From assembly GCA_015055785.1 (NCBI GenBank), contig SVHQ01000010.1, forward strand, positions 1 to 24,123: 24,123 nucleotides of DNA, written 5' to 3'. Below are positions 6,709-14,208 of the stretch, piece after piece. The DNA comes from Clostridiales bacterium (GTDB taxonomy: Bacteria > Bacillota_A > Clostridia > Christensenellales > Borkfalkiaceae). The translations under genes were made by a program, and so were the position numbers. The notes beneath the pieces were generated by a model. That model saw only the letters and a list, made by a program, of their open reading frames with translations, had not been told where the DNA came from and searched no databases. Each line of letters begins with the position of its first letter. Position 1 is the stretch's first letter.

Positions 6709-8271
6709 TTATCCTTGCGCAAAAGTCTTATACACCGCTGTAGCAACACGAATACCATCTGCTGCAGAGGAAGTGATACCGCCGGCGTAGCCTGCTCCCT
6801 CACCGCAAGGATAAATGCCTTTCACACCTATCGATTGACAATTTTCATCACGTTCGATGCGTACAGGTGAGCTGGTGCGCGTTTCTACCGCCGTTAAAAT
6901 AGCATCCGAAGCGGCAAAACCCTTTAATTTTCTATCCATATCTAAAATCGCAATTTTTAAAGCTTGCGTTACGGGTGCAGGCAACACTACGCGCAAATCC
7001 GCAAAAGTCGTACCTGCGGCATAGGTAGGCAACACCTCGCCAAAACCTCCACTCTCTTTATCCTGCAAAAAATCCCCTACGAGTTGCACGGGCGCGGTAT
7101 AATTCCCACCGCCTGCCACATAAGCCGCTCTTTCCAGTTTTCTTTGAAATTCAACGCCTGCTAAGGGGGAATCGCTGTCAAAATCGGCACGCGTCACCTG
7201 CGCAATCAAAGCGCTGTTCGCATTCAAACCGTCACGTGCATAGTTGCTCATGCCGTTTGTCACCAAGCCGTATTCTTCACTCGCTGAGGGCATAACGTAA
7301 CCGCCCGGACACATACAAAAAGTGAACGCCGCGCGCTCGGAGGCGTGTGAAACCAATTTATAATCGGCAGGGGGCAATTGCGTATACGCCTTGCCATACT
7401 GTGCGAGCCCAATTTTCGATTGCAAATGTTCGATACGCGTCCCCACGGCGAAATCCTTTTGACGCATGGGCACACCTTTACCAAGCAGCATTTCAAACGT
7501 ATCGCGCGCACTGTGACCAATCGCCAAAACAACCGCCGAAACGGGCATCTTTTCCATGCTTTCCTGCGTTTTGGTTTTTGTTTGCAACGTCACTTCCGTC
7601 ACTTGACCATCCGCCGTTTGGATATCCGTCAAACGCGTATGGAAAAGCACCTTTCCACCTTGTTGTAAAATGTATTCACGCATATTTTTAACGACCTTTT
7701 TTAAATTATCGCTGCCAATATGCGGTTTGCTAAGCCACAAAATTTCTTGCGGTGCGCCAAATTTCACAAACGTTTGCAACACTTCGCGATTGAGCGGACT
7801 ATGCGTTTGTGTATTCAATTTACCATCAGAAAAAGTGCCTGCACCACCCTCACCAAACTGTATATTTGAGTTTTCATCTAATACATGGTGGGTGCAAAAC
7901 GTCTGAATATCCTTTTCACGTTCCTCCACGGGTGCACCGCGTTCCACAACAATCGGCGTGATACCGTGTTCAAGAAGACGTAAGGCGCAAAAAAGCCCTG
8001 CTGGTCCGCTCCCCACTACCAAAACGTTGCTTTTAGGCATTTTTTCTTTCGAAAGTTTTTCATACGTAGTTTGAGGTTGTGCTTGCGGCACTGCAGAAAA
8101 CTCTATCGTGTAAATATATTTAATATTATTCTTATCGCGCGCATCCAAGGATTTTTTCTTGATTGCAAAATACGCCGCTTTTCTCCCGAGCTTCTTTTCC
8201 GCAATCGAAAGAAGGGTGCTTTCACTTTGATCAAGCGATAATTTTACGTCAGAAAGGGTTCGTAAACTCAT
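6709..8271 (-). CDS. COG2509-type FAD-dependent dehydrogenase
   Basis: A 520-residue cytosolic flavoprotein of the family annotated as uncharacterised FAD-dependent dehydrogenase (COG2509). A roughly 80-residue N-terminal module, with the recognisable KKKSLDARDKNNIKYIYT segment, precedes the Rossmann FAD site VLVVGSGPAGLFCALRL (GSGPAG at 87-92) with ERG following the second strand. Further family marks are IQFGEGGAGTFSDGKLNT, VLAIGHSARDTF, FTFCMCPGGYVMPSASE and the C-terminal second FAD contact KGIYPCGEGAGYAGGITSSAADG. No membrane segment is present. The substrate is not known for the family. The start codon shares ATGA with the stop of the upstream HI0933-like gene, so the two flavoproteins are translationally coupled; the region in front of this ATG is one copy of the dispersed GGGGCAGGTATG element, which also provides the G-rich ribosome site. 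Confidence 0.92.
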   Translation of the reverse strand: MSLRTLSDVKLSLDQSESTLLSIAEKKLGRKAAYFAIKKKSLDARDKNNIKYIYTIEFSAVPQAQPQTTYEKLSKEKMPKSNVLVVGSGPAGLFCALRLLEHGITPIVVERGAPVEEREKDIQTFCTHHVLDENSNIQFGEGGAGTFSDGKLNTQTHSPLNREVLQTFVKFGAPQEILWLSKPHIGSDNLKKVVKNMREYILQQGGKVLFHTRLTDIQTADGQVTEVTLQTKTKTQESMEKMPVSAVVLAIGHSARDTFEMLLGKGVPMRQKDFAVGTRIEHLQSKIGLAQYGKAYTQLPPADYKLVSHASERAAFTFCMCPGGYVMPSASEEYGLVTNGMSNYARDGLNANSALIAQVTRADFDSDSPLAGVEFQRKLERAAYVAGGGNYTAPVQLVGDFLQDKESGGFGEVLPTYAAGTTFADLRVVLPAPVTQALKIAILDMDRKLKGFAASDAILTAVETRTSSPVRIERDENCQSIGVKGIYPCGEGAGYAGGITSSAADGIRVATAVYKTFAQG

Positions 8272-9503
8272 ACCTGCCCCCTTCCTTTTGTATTTCCCTC
8301 GCTATTTATCGCCGCCGCCACCGTACGTGCCGAGCTATACGCCCATTGTAAATTGAAGCCGCCGCACTGACCGTCCACGTCTAAAATTTCTCCTGCAAAA
8401 TATAAGCCTTTCACAAAACAGCTTTGTAAATTTTCGTCCACTTCCTCTAACCGCACGCCGCCTTTTGTTACTTGCGCATAATCAAAGCCAAGGCTACCCA
8501 CAACGTTCAGCGGAAAGTTTTTTACATATTGCGCCGCCATTTTTAAATCCCCGTTTGCGCGTTTTAAAATGGCTCTGCCCAATTGATTATTCACCATGCC
8601 GCAAAGCAATTCCCCTATTGCCATGTTGGGGAAATTCTTCTTTTTCGCCAAGAGGGTGTAATAGACGGTGTCTTCGTCAAAGTCAGGCAAGAAATCTATC
8701 TCTAAGCCTACTTTTCCCGTTTGTATCTCGTTAGCGATGAACGCTGAGATGCGGAAAACCGCGTCACCTGAAACACCGTAATCGGTGAAGATGATATCCC
8801 CTTGCACCGTCGTTACATTCCCATTTTTAATGCGCGCTTTTAACACGCCGTCGTTGATTCGAATGCCTTTCAACGTCTTTATATGCGCCGTGTCCGTTTT
8901 CAACTGCACCAAGGAAGGATATAACGGCGTGATAGTGTGGCCGAATTTTTCCGCCAAAGCATATGCATTTCCGTCCGTTCCAAAATTTTTCGCCGCTTTA
9001 CCGCCTGCACAAAGCACAACGTTTTCCGCTTTAAAATTTTCCTTTCCGTCATGCGTTTCTGCCGTTAAAATAAAGCCTTGCGGCGTTTTTTGCACGTCGA
9101 TGATTTTACTGTTTAAAAATACTTCCACTTCCCTTTCCACCACGTCAAAACGCAAGGCGTCCGTGATAGCAGAAGCTTGTCTGCCAGCAGGATACACTCT
9201 GCCGCGCTCGTCCGTAATCAACAGCAAACCCTTTTCCTGTAAATACTGCGCGAAAGACTTTTCAGAATATGCCGTTATTTTTTCGCGCGCAAAAGCGTCG
9301 CCGCCTGCAAAAGAGGAAAAATACCTTTCTTCCCTTGCGCGTGCGTTGGTGACGTTGCCTTGCCCGTTTCCCGTTGCGGAAAGTTTGCGCCCCAAACGTT
9401 CGCCCCGTTCAAATAACGCGATTTTTTGTTGTGTGGAGAGACTGGTTGCCAAAATCAAACCAGATGCCCCTCCCCCAATAATTGCCGTGGTAAAGTGTTT
9501 CAT
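8268..9503 (-). CDS. HI0933/BaiN-family NAD(P)/FAD-dependent oxidoreductase
   Basis: A 411-residue flavoprotein of the HI0933 family (COG2081), whose best-known relative is BaiN of bile-acid 7-dehydroxylating clostridia; most members have no proven substrate. The FAD site TAIIGGGASGLILA (GGGASG at 10-15) starts only nine residues from the N-terminus, fixing the start. Family features follow: KLSATGNGQGNVTNAR, NVVLCAGGKAAKNFGTDG, LYPSLVQLKT, TDYGVSGDAVFRIS, and the C-terminal FAD contact GLYFAGEILDVDGQCGGFNLQWAYSSG-like segment (WAYSSA here). The last few residues (KGRGQV) lie beyond the usual end and are encoded by a copy of the dispersed GGGGCAGGTATG element. No ribosome site is seen upstream; the promoter's -10 ends 6 bp before the ATG, implying leaderless translation. 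The COG2509 gene follows with a 4-bp overlap. Confidence 0.92.
   Translation of the reverse strand: MKHFTTAIIGGGASGLILATSLSTQQKIALFERGERLGRKLSATGNGQGNVTNARAREERYFSSFAGGDAFAREKITAYSEKSFAQYLQEKGLLLITDERGRVYPAGRQASAITDALRFDVVEREVEVFLNSKIIDVQKTPQGFILTAETHDGKENFKAENVVLCAGGKAAKNFGTDGNAYALAEKFGHTITPLYPSLVQLKTDTAHIKTLKGIRINDGVLKARIKNGNVTTVQGDIIFTDYGVSGDAVFRISAFIANEIQTGKVGLEIDFLPDFDEDTVYYTLLAKKKNFPNMAIGELLCGMVNNQLGRAILKRANGDLKMAAQYVKNFPLNVVGSLGFDYAQVTKGGVRLEEVDENLQSCFVKGLYFAGEILDVDGQCGGFNLQWAYSSARTVAAAINSEGNTKGRGQV
8269..8288 (-). repeat. Dispersed GGGGCAGGTATG element, copy 1
   Basis: An exact 12-mer at 8280-8269 with AAAGGAAG upstream. It supplies the start codon and G-rich region of the COG2509 gene and encodes the last residues of the HI0933-like protein (codons GGG CAG GTA). 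Confidence 0.8.
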
Positions 9504-9509
9504 AATTAC

Positions 9510-9538
9510 ATTGTACCTTATTTGCTTTAAATTGTCAA
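9510..9538 (-). promoter_or_regulatory. Promoter of the two-flavoprotein operon
   Basis: TTGACA (9538-9533) and TACAAT (9515-9510) are spaced by 17 bp. The -10 ends only 6 bp before the ATG at 9503, so transcription is predicted to begin at or within a base or two of the start codon. Confidence 0.85.
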
Positions 9539-9576
9539 TTTTTTTAAAAAATCCGCGAAAAAAATTTTTTCTAATA

Positions 9577-9605
9577 TTGACTTTTTTCCCTTTTTATATT
9601 ACAAT
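9577..9605 (+). promoter_or_regulatory. Promoter of the DUF1508 protein gene
   Basis: TTGACT (9577-9582) and TACAAT (9600-9605) with a 17-bp spacer. Transcription would start near 9612, giving a leader of about 27 nt that contains AAAGGAG (9621-9627). The promoter is divergent from that of the flavoprotein operon. Confidence 0.83.
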
Positions 9606-9638
9606 ATAAAATGATGATATAAAGGAGTGTCTTACTAT

Positions 9639-11084
9639 ATGAGCGCGTTTATTGATTATTGCATGAAAAATCCCATTTTAACGGCGATTTTGATAGGTTC
9701 AGCGGTGTTGATGCTGCTATTGAGCGGTATGATTCTCGCCATGCCCGATCACGAGGAAAAAGCTTTGGATAAAAAGGAAGAAGCCCAAAAAGCGCAAGAA
9801 CCGAAAAACGAGCCCATCCCCACAAAGGAAACTATTCCGACAAAGGAATCTATTCCGACAAAGGTTTTGCTTGAAAAGGAGGCTCCCTTAGAAAAAACAG
9901 AAGATGAAGCACAGCCTATTCAGCCAAAAAAGACGACTCGAAAGAAAAAGGTTGCGGAAGAAGATATCGCGACACCTTCTGCAAAGGAAGAAAAAGCAGC
10001 AGTAGAAAAATTACCCAAAGAAAAAACGGCAACAGAAGAAAAACCCAAGAGAACGAGAAAACCCAAAGTTGAGGAAAAGACGGCTCCCCTCGTCCAAAAA
10101 GCGGAAACGGCTACAGAAGCTACAGGGGCAACGGCGCCTATTCCTGAAAAGAAAAAGACTGTTAAAAAGACAACGAAAACACAAAAGAATCCTACGCCCG
10201 ATCTCAAAAATGAAAACAAGGAGCAAGACATGTTATTGGACGACTTAGCAAGCGTTGAGAACGTACGGGATTTCTACGAAGAAGATGAAACCGACCGTAT
10301 TGCAAAATACAGCGGTAAATGGGTGATATGTCGTGTGGTGACGGAAGAGCACTCTGCCTCTCACGTCAAAACCGACGAGGAAGAAACGTATTTCTTCGAA
10401 TTGCACGCTTCGAACGGTGAAAAATTGCTTTCCAGTGAAGAATATACCACCTACAACGGAGCTTTGCGCGGTATTCAAACACATAAAACAAATATTTTAC
10501 GTGGCAATTTCAAAATTGCGCTCTCTAAAAAAGGCGATTATATTTTTAAATTGCTCAGCGGTAAAAACCTCATCCTTAGCATGGGCGAGAATTATCCCAC
10601 CAAAGCCGCTTGTGAAAGCGCGATTGAATCGGCAAAGCGGTTCGCAAAAACAGCCGTCATTGATGAAAATATCCAAGACCACGTTGTAAAAGTGCCCGTG
10701 GAGGACGATTCAGAAATACTTCCACTTCCCGATGGTTATAACGGGAAATGGATTATCAGCACTCGCAAGGATTTGGACGGCGCGGATATTTACTACTTCG
10801 AATTGTTCGCAAACAACGGCGAAAAATTGCTTTCCAGCGAAGATTATACAACGTACGTAGGCGCGGTGAACGGTATTCAAACACATAAAACGAATATCTC
10901 CGAAGGCAACTTCCGTGTAACCCTTACAAAACGCGGCGATTATATCTACAAACTGTTGAATAAAAACGGTCAACTTTTGTGTCTTGGCGAACACTATAAA
11001 ACAAAACGCCGTTGCTTAAATGCCGTGGAATCGGTGAAGCGTTTCGCTGTGAATGCTCCCGTCCTCACCAATATTAAATTGTAA
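9639..11084 (+). CDS. Membrane-anchored protein with Lys/Glu/Pro stalk and duplicated DUF1508 units
   Basis: A protein of about 481 residues. One N-terminal membrane helix (about 11-34, NPILTAILIGSAVLML) is followed by a long charged low-complexity stalk (about 36-205) rich in Lys, Glu, Thr and Pro, with short repeats such as IPTKE three times. The C-terminal half has two copies of a roughly 105-residue unit (about 227-337 and 370-471). Each unit contains two DUF1508/YegP-like strands: an ELxAxNGEKLLSSExYTTY half and a GDYIxKLLxxxxxxLxxGExYxTK half. DUF1508 is a small beta domain of unknown function. Topology is ambiguous: the helix could be a signal anchor with the repeats outside, or the stalk could be cytosolic. 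An in-frame GTG at 9627 overlaps the ribosome site; ATG 9639 stands 11 nt behind AAAGGAG and is preferred. It is monocistronic with its own promoter and terminator. Confidence 0.82.
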   Translation: MSAFIDYCMKNPILTAILIGSAVLMLLLSGMILAMPDHEEKALDKKEEAQKAQEPKNEPIPTKETIPTKESIPTKVLLEKEAPLEKTEDEAQPIQPKKTTRKKKVAEEDIATPSAKEEKAAVEKLPKEKTATEEKPKRTRKPKVEEKTAPLVQKAETATEATGATAPIPEKKKTVKKTTKTQKNPTPDLKNENKEQDMLLDDLASVENVRDFYEEDETDRIAKYSGKWVICRVVTEEHSASHVKTDEEETYFFELHASNGEKLLSSEEYTTYNGALRGIQTHKTNILRGNFKIALSKKGDYIFKLLSGKNLILSMGENYPTKAACESAIESAKRFAKTAVIDENIQDHVVKVPVEDDSEILPLPDGYNGKWIISTRKDLDGADIYYFELFANNGEKLLSSEDYTTYVGAVNGIQTHKTNISEGNFRVTLTKRGDYIYKLLNKNGQLLCLGEHYKTKRRCLNAVESVKRFAVNAPVLTNIKL

Positions 11085-11106
11085 AAATTTAGCCTAACGA
11101 ATATGA

Positions 11107-11138
11107 AAAATGCGAACCTTGAAAGGTTCGCATTTTTT
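11107..11138. terminator. Bidirectional terminator between DUF1508 and DUF2207 genes
   Basis: AAAATGCGAACCT (11107-11119) pairs with AGGTTCGCATTTT (11124-11136) around TGAA, followed by T residues to 11139. A-rich sequence on the left makes it usable from both sides, which suits the convergent genes around it. Confidence 0.92.
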
Positions 11139-11166
11139 TATTTGATATTGTCGAAATGAAAAATAC

Positions 11167-13119
11167 TTATCTGGAGCCAAAGCCACCGCCGCCAAAACCG
11201 CCGCCGCCAAAGCTGCCAAAACTTCCGCCGCCACCCGAACGACCGCCCGTGCTGTTTTGAGGGGGCTTCATTGCCGTCGCCATCGCCCTTGTCATGCAGC
11301 GATTGAGAAGCATATAATCAAACATAGATATGTTCGCGCCAGAACACCAAGCAGGGGCAGGTATGAGAATATTAGCAAATTTTTCTTCCCATTCATTCGT
11401 CACACCCAGCACTTGCGCATAAGGCAATACTTTATAATAAAGCTGTGGATTCTCTTCCAACATGAATTTGATTTTATCCTCTTCTGTATAGATAATAAAA
11501 TCCTTAAAGCCGAGAATATCCCCCAATTCCTTGACGTATTCTCCACGGCGAGAAAGCGCGCTCGTGCAAATTAAGGTGGCTATAAAACAGAATACGTCCA
11601 TCACCACAATTTCAAAATTCGTCATGATGTGCGAAGCCAAGAAAAACGCAAAACCAAGCGTTCCAATTAAGGCAATAATAATCAAACCAACGCCAACCGC
11701 AAAATGCACGTTCTTTTTCCATTTATAACGGTAATTCTCGCGAATATACGCAAAAAACAAAATCGCAACAATCGGCAAAAAGGCTATAAAACCAGCAAAA
11801 TAAGAATAACCGCCACCAATTTGCGAAGCCATAATCATCGGCGTAAGCGCCGCGTACAATCCACCCAATATACCGCCTGCTAAAAAACCAAAAATTGATT
11901 TCGGCTGATACATGGTAGGGCTGGGCATTTGTTTTTTCGCCATTTCTACAGAAGCAAAATACTTTTCGGAAAGCGATGACGTCGCCACTTCCTCTCCGCT
12001 TTTAAATAGTCCGTTGAAAAGGGTTTTAATATAGGTGGGAGCATCTTGCGGTAAATCGCATTTCTTGATTAGAATTGGATCGTCTTCGTCCGTCAAATCA
12101 ATCTCTAAATACCCTTTCTCCGCAAAATAGTAAATCATGGAAGTGACGTCTTCATTATCCACAACACCGTCCAACCACTTGCCCATTTTCATCGGGTCCA
12201 TCTCGTCGGGCGCGGTGACGTTCACCACGGTGATCATCTCCACTTTTTTCCGCGTCTTTATACAAATAAACGCCGCCAAACCTACGCAAAGCACACCGCC
12301 AAGAATAATCCAAATAAGGTTTTTCGTGAAATATTTCGTTTCGGCAATGCTCGCCAACGTCCCTTCGTTAAAAAGGCTTTCCACCGTAAAACCAACCGCC
12401 ATGCGTTCTTCATATTTTAAATTGTGCTTTAATTTTAATACGTCCGCGCTCATGTACAGCGTCTTTCCATCTTCCGATAACGCCGTCCGCACATTTTCAG
12501 CGTACGCCACTGGCGCCTCTCCGAAAGCAATCTCGTTATCACCTATCCACATTCGAATAGATTTCGGCGCATCAGGAAATTGCATTTCCACGATCACGTT
12601 GTGAATTTCTACAGGTCCGCCGTGACCAATTACGTCTATGGAAAATTCATCGCGCGAGATTGCGAGATTTTCTTCCATAATATACGTGATGCGATAGGTC
12701 CAAACGTTGCCTTTTTGCGCCCCGCCCACACAGTTGACATCTAAAAAATCAGAATAGTCGGGATTGTCGGCTACATGATAGGAAAAATTGGGGTTTTCAG
12801 GACAGAAAGCCTGAATATCGTAATAACGCGCCCCACGTTTATCTAACATACGATAGAACATTCGTTGATCTTTTAAAAACCGCACTGTGAAATTTTCCGA
12901 CATTTCCACTTTTCTATCCGACCGCACCACTGCCTTGATTTCCAGACGCTCTACAGCGATGGACGGCGTTTCAAATGCAGATGCTTGAACGGTGTTCAAC
13001 GCATACCTGCCCCCGTCCTTTGCCGTTATTGGCAGGAGAAATAGAAAGCTGCATATTAGAAAAAGCAAGATTATTGCAAACGCGCCTTGACGGCGCGTTT
13101 TTATCAAATTTCTTTTCAT
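11167..13119 (-). CDS. DUF2207 membrane protein with glycine-rich tail
   Basis: A 650-residue envelope protein. It has a signal sequence (positive MKRNLIKTRR, hydrophobic core AIILLFLICSFLFLL to about residue 30), an extracytoplasmic beta-rich DUF2207 domain (about 55-260), a membrane helix (about 268-290, LIWIILGGVLCVGLAAFICI), a cytosolic segment with a winged-helix-like stretch (GKWLDGVVDNEDVTSMIYYF), two to four further helices (about 405-520), and a C-terminal tail of Gly, Ser and Phe (GGGGSFGSFGGGGFGGGGFG). Such tails are usual in DUF2207 proteins. The partner lemA is 7 bp upstream, a frequent pairing of unknown function in the envelope. No ribosome site precedes ATG 13119, and a strong hairpin sits 20-40 nt inside the coding region, so expression probably relies on coupling. 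Two copies of the dispersed GGGGCAGGTATG element lie inside the gene in opposite orientations. Confidence 0.88.
   Translation of the reverse strand: MKRNLIKTRRQGAFAIILLFLICSFLFLLPITAKDGGRYALNTVQASAFETPSIAVERLEIKAVVRSDRKVEMSENFTVRFLKDQRMFYRMLDKRGARYYDIQAFCPENPNFSYHVADNPDYSDFLDVNCVGGAQKGNVWTYRITYIMEENLAISRDEFSIDVIGHGGPVEIHNVIVEMQFPDAPKSIRMWIGDNEIAFGEAPVAYAENVRTALSEDGKTLYMSADVLKLKHNLKYEERMAVGFTVESLFNEGTLASIAETKYFTKNLIWIILGGVLCVGLAAFICIKTRKKVEMITVVNVTAPDEMDPMKMGKWLDGVVDNEDVTSMIYYFAEKGYLEIDLTDEDDPILIKKCDLPQDAPTYIKTLFNGLFKSGEEVATSSLSEKYFASVEMAKKQMPSPTMYQPKSIFGFLAGGILGGLYAALTPMIMASQIGGGYSYFAGFIAFLPIVAILFFAYIRENYRYKWKKNVHFAVGVGLIIIALIGTLGFAFFLASHIMTNFEIVVMDVFCFIATLICTSALSRRGEYVKELGDILGFKDFIIYTEEDKIKFMLEENPQLYYKVLPYAQVLGVTNEWEEKFANILIPAPAWCSGANISMFDYMLLNRCMTRAMATAMKPPQNSTGGRSGGGGSFGSFGGGGFGGGGFGSR
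11346..11365 (+). repeat. Dispersed GGGGCAGGTATG element, copy 5 (only plus-strand copy)
   Basis: The exact 12-mer is at 11354-11365, antisense to the DUF2207 gene, where it encodes IPAP-containing residues in the C-terminal part. Its upstream 8 bp (ACCAAGCA) diverge from the other copies, though GCA just before the 12-mer matches copy 4. Confidence 0.72.
13002..13021 (-). repeat. Dispersed GGGGCAGGTATG element, copy 2
   Basis: The exact 12-mer at 13013-13002 with AAAGGACG upstream. It lies in codons GGC AGG TAT of the DUF2207 gene, just after the hydrophobic core of the signal sequence. Confidence 0.8.
13078..13100 (-). promoter_or_regulatory. Strong hairpin at the start of the DUF2207 coding region
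   Basis: AAACGCGCC (13078-13086) and GGCGCGTTT (13092-13100) are perfect complements around a 5-nt loop. In the mRNA the stem begins about 20 nt after the DUF2207 start codon. It lacks a U-tract on the coding strand, so it is more likely to slow translation or protect an mRNA end than to terminate. Confidence 0.6.
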
Positions 13120-13126
13120 TGTAGTC

Positions 13127-13729
13127 TTAAAATTGAACTTTTACGTTTTGTTTTGTTTCCTCGTTCGTCAATTCGAAATAGGAACGTTTCTTATAATCTT
13201 CACCCATACCGTTCGCCACGATATTCGAAGGAAAAATTTCCAGTTTCGTATTAAACGACTTTACAACGCCGTTATAATAACGACGAGAACTTTCCAATTC
13301 TCCTTCGATTTTTTCAAGCTGTGCTTGCAAATCACGGAAGTTGGTATTGGCGTGCAATTCGGGATAACTTTCGGAAACCGCCGTAAACAACGTGCGAAGC
13401 GAGGAAGAAAGGTTGTTTGCAGCCTGCATTTTTTCATCAGCCGTTTTTGCATTCACGCCTACGTTTCTTGCCAGCACCACTTTTTCCAACGTTTCACTTT
13501 CATGTTTTGCATATCCTTTCACCGTTTCCACGAGGTTTGGAATCAAATCAAATCTTTTTTGCAAATATACGTCAATCGTCCCCCAAGCTTCTTCCACCTT
13601 ATTCTTCAACACCACGAATGCGTTACGCGTGGAAATCCACCAACCGACAACGGCAATCGCAAGTATAAGAAGAATCGCAACCACGATTATCACAATTCCG
13701 CCTGTGCTAACTAATAAAGAATGTACCAT
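13127..13729 (-). CDS. lemA: LemA family protein
   Basis: A 200-residue LemA protein: a short N-terminal periplasmic/external tip, one membrane helix (about 9-32, GGIVIIVVAILLILAIAVVGWW), then a long helical bundle. Family signatures are VEEAWGTIDVYLQKRFDLIPNLVETVKGYAKHE (42-74 region), the ARN motif, the LQAQLEKIEGELESSRRYYN helix and the FPSNIVA near the C-terminus. The length is typical (about 185-200). The function of LemA is not settled; it is commonly linked to a DUF2207 or TPM-domain membrane protein, as here, with the DUF2207 gene 7 bp downstream. ATG 13729 has AAAGGAGA upstream at good spacing and lies behind a fully consensus promoter, so the pair should be strongly transcribed in growing cells. 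Confidence 0.95.
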   Translation of the reverse strand: MVHSLLVSTGGIVIIVVAILLILAIAVVGWWISTRNAFVVLKNKVEEAWGTIDVYLQKRFDLIPNLVETVKGYAKHESETLEKVVLARNVGVNAKTADEKMQAANNLSSSLRTLFTAVSESYPELHANTNFRDLQAQLEKIEGELESSRRYYNGVVKSFNTKLEIFPSNIVANGMGEDYKKRSYFELTNEETKQNVKVQF

Positions 13730-13776
13730 AGTTCTCTCCTTTTGGGAATATCTAAATCCCCTTATTATCTTGCTTT

Positions 13777-13805
13777 ATTATACTATGAATCTACTTTTCT
13801 GTCAA
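13777..13805 (-). promoter_or_regulatory. Consensus promoter of lemA-DUF2207
   Basis: A perfect TTGACA (13805-13800), a 17-bp spacer and a perfect TATAAT (13782-13777) on the minus strand. The predicted start is near 13770, about 40 nt before lemA. No operator-like repeat overlaps it, suggesting constitutive expression. Confidence 0.93.
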
Positions 13806-13847
13806 TATCTTTAAAAAAAATTTTCCTTTCTTTAAGCGATTATAAAA

Positions 13848-13888
13848 AGAAAAAACGGCTCTTTTATACCGCTTTATCAAAGAACCGT
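13848..13888 (-). terminator. Terminator after the DUF378 gene
   Basis: On the minus strand ACGGTTCTTT (13888-13879) pairs with AAAGAGCCGT (13864-13855), with one G-U pair and a 14-nt loop, followed by TTTTTTC. It separates the DUF378 transcript from the lemA promoter 45 bp further on. Confidence 0.78.
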
Positions 13889-13914
13889 ATAAAAAAACCG
13901 TTTTCCTCACGCTC

Positions 13915-14142
13915 TTAGTCGGCGCGTCTGTTTTTAAGCCACAATACACCGTCGGTGATGAAGGGCGAAAGAATCAACCACAACGCCGAAAGCGCAATCA
14001 GTGTATAAACAATTACCGAACCCACCGTTCTTGCACCACTGAAAATTGTGGATACGAGGTTGAAATCGAAAAACCCGAACAAACCCCAGTTCAATGCGCC
14101 AACGATTACCAATATATAGGCAATAATATTTACAATACGCAT
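13915..14142 (-). CDS. DUF378 small membrane protein (YuzA-like)
   Basis: A 75-residue protein with two membrane helices (about 3-24 and 43-62) joined by a short loop. The N-terminal pattern NIIAYILVIVGALNWGLFGFFDFNLV is diagnostic of DUF378, with its conserved GxLNWGLxG core. The family is found widely in Bacillota and has no assigned function. Several in-frame starts exist; ATG 14142 is chosen because a perfect AGGAGG (14156-14151) ends 8 nt before it, whereas ATG 14148 is only 2 nt from that site. The gene lies 66 bp after the ABC transporter gene and has its own terminator; no convincing promoter is seen between them, so it may be read from the MarR/ABC unit. Confidence 0.9.
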   Translation of the reverse strand: MRIVNIIAYILVIVGALNWGLFGFFDFNLVSTIFSGARTVGSVIVYTLIALSALWLILSPFITDGVLWLKNRRAD

Positions 14143-14208
14143 AAACATTTCCTCCTGCAAGCAGTATGTGCCGCTTCGAAAAATTTATGCGCATACTTTT
14201 TTTACCTT

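Noticed and set aside
9760..10220. Lys/Glu-rich low-complexity region as a sign of frameshift or misassembly
   Set aside because: The frame stays open from the membrane anchor to well-formed DUF1508 units, and such stalks are common in anchored proteins.
11170..11245. GC-rich, repetitive stretch that could be a tandem DNA repeat
   Set aside because: It encodes the Gly/Ser/Phe tail usual for DUF2207 proteins, and the repetition follows from the amino acid composition.
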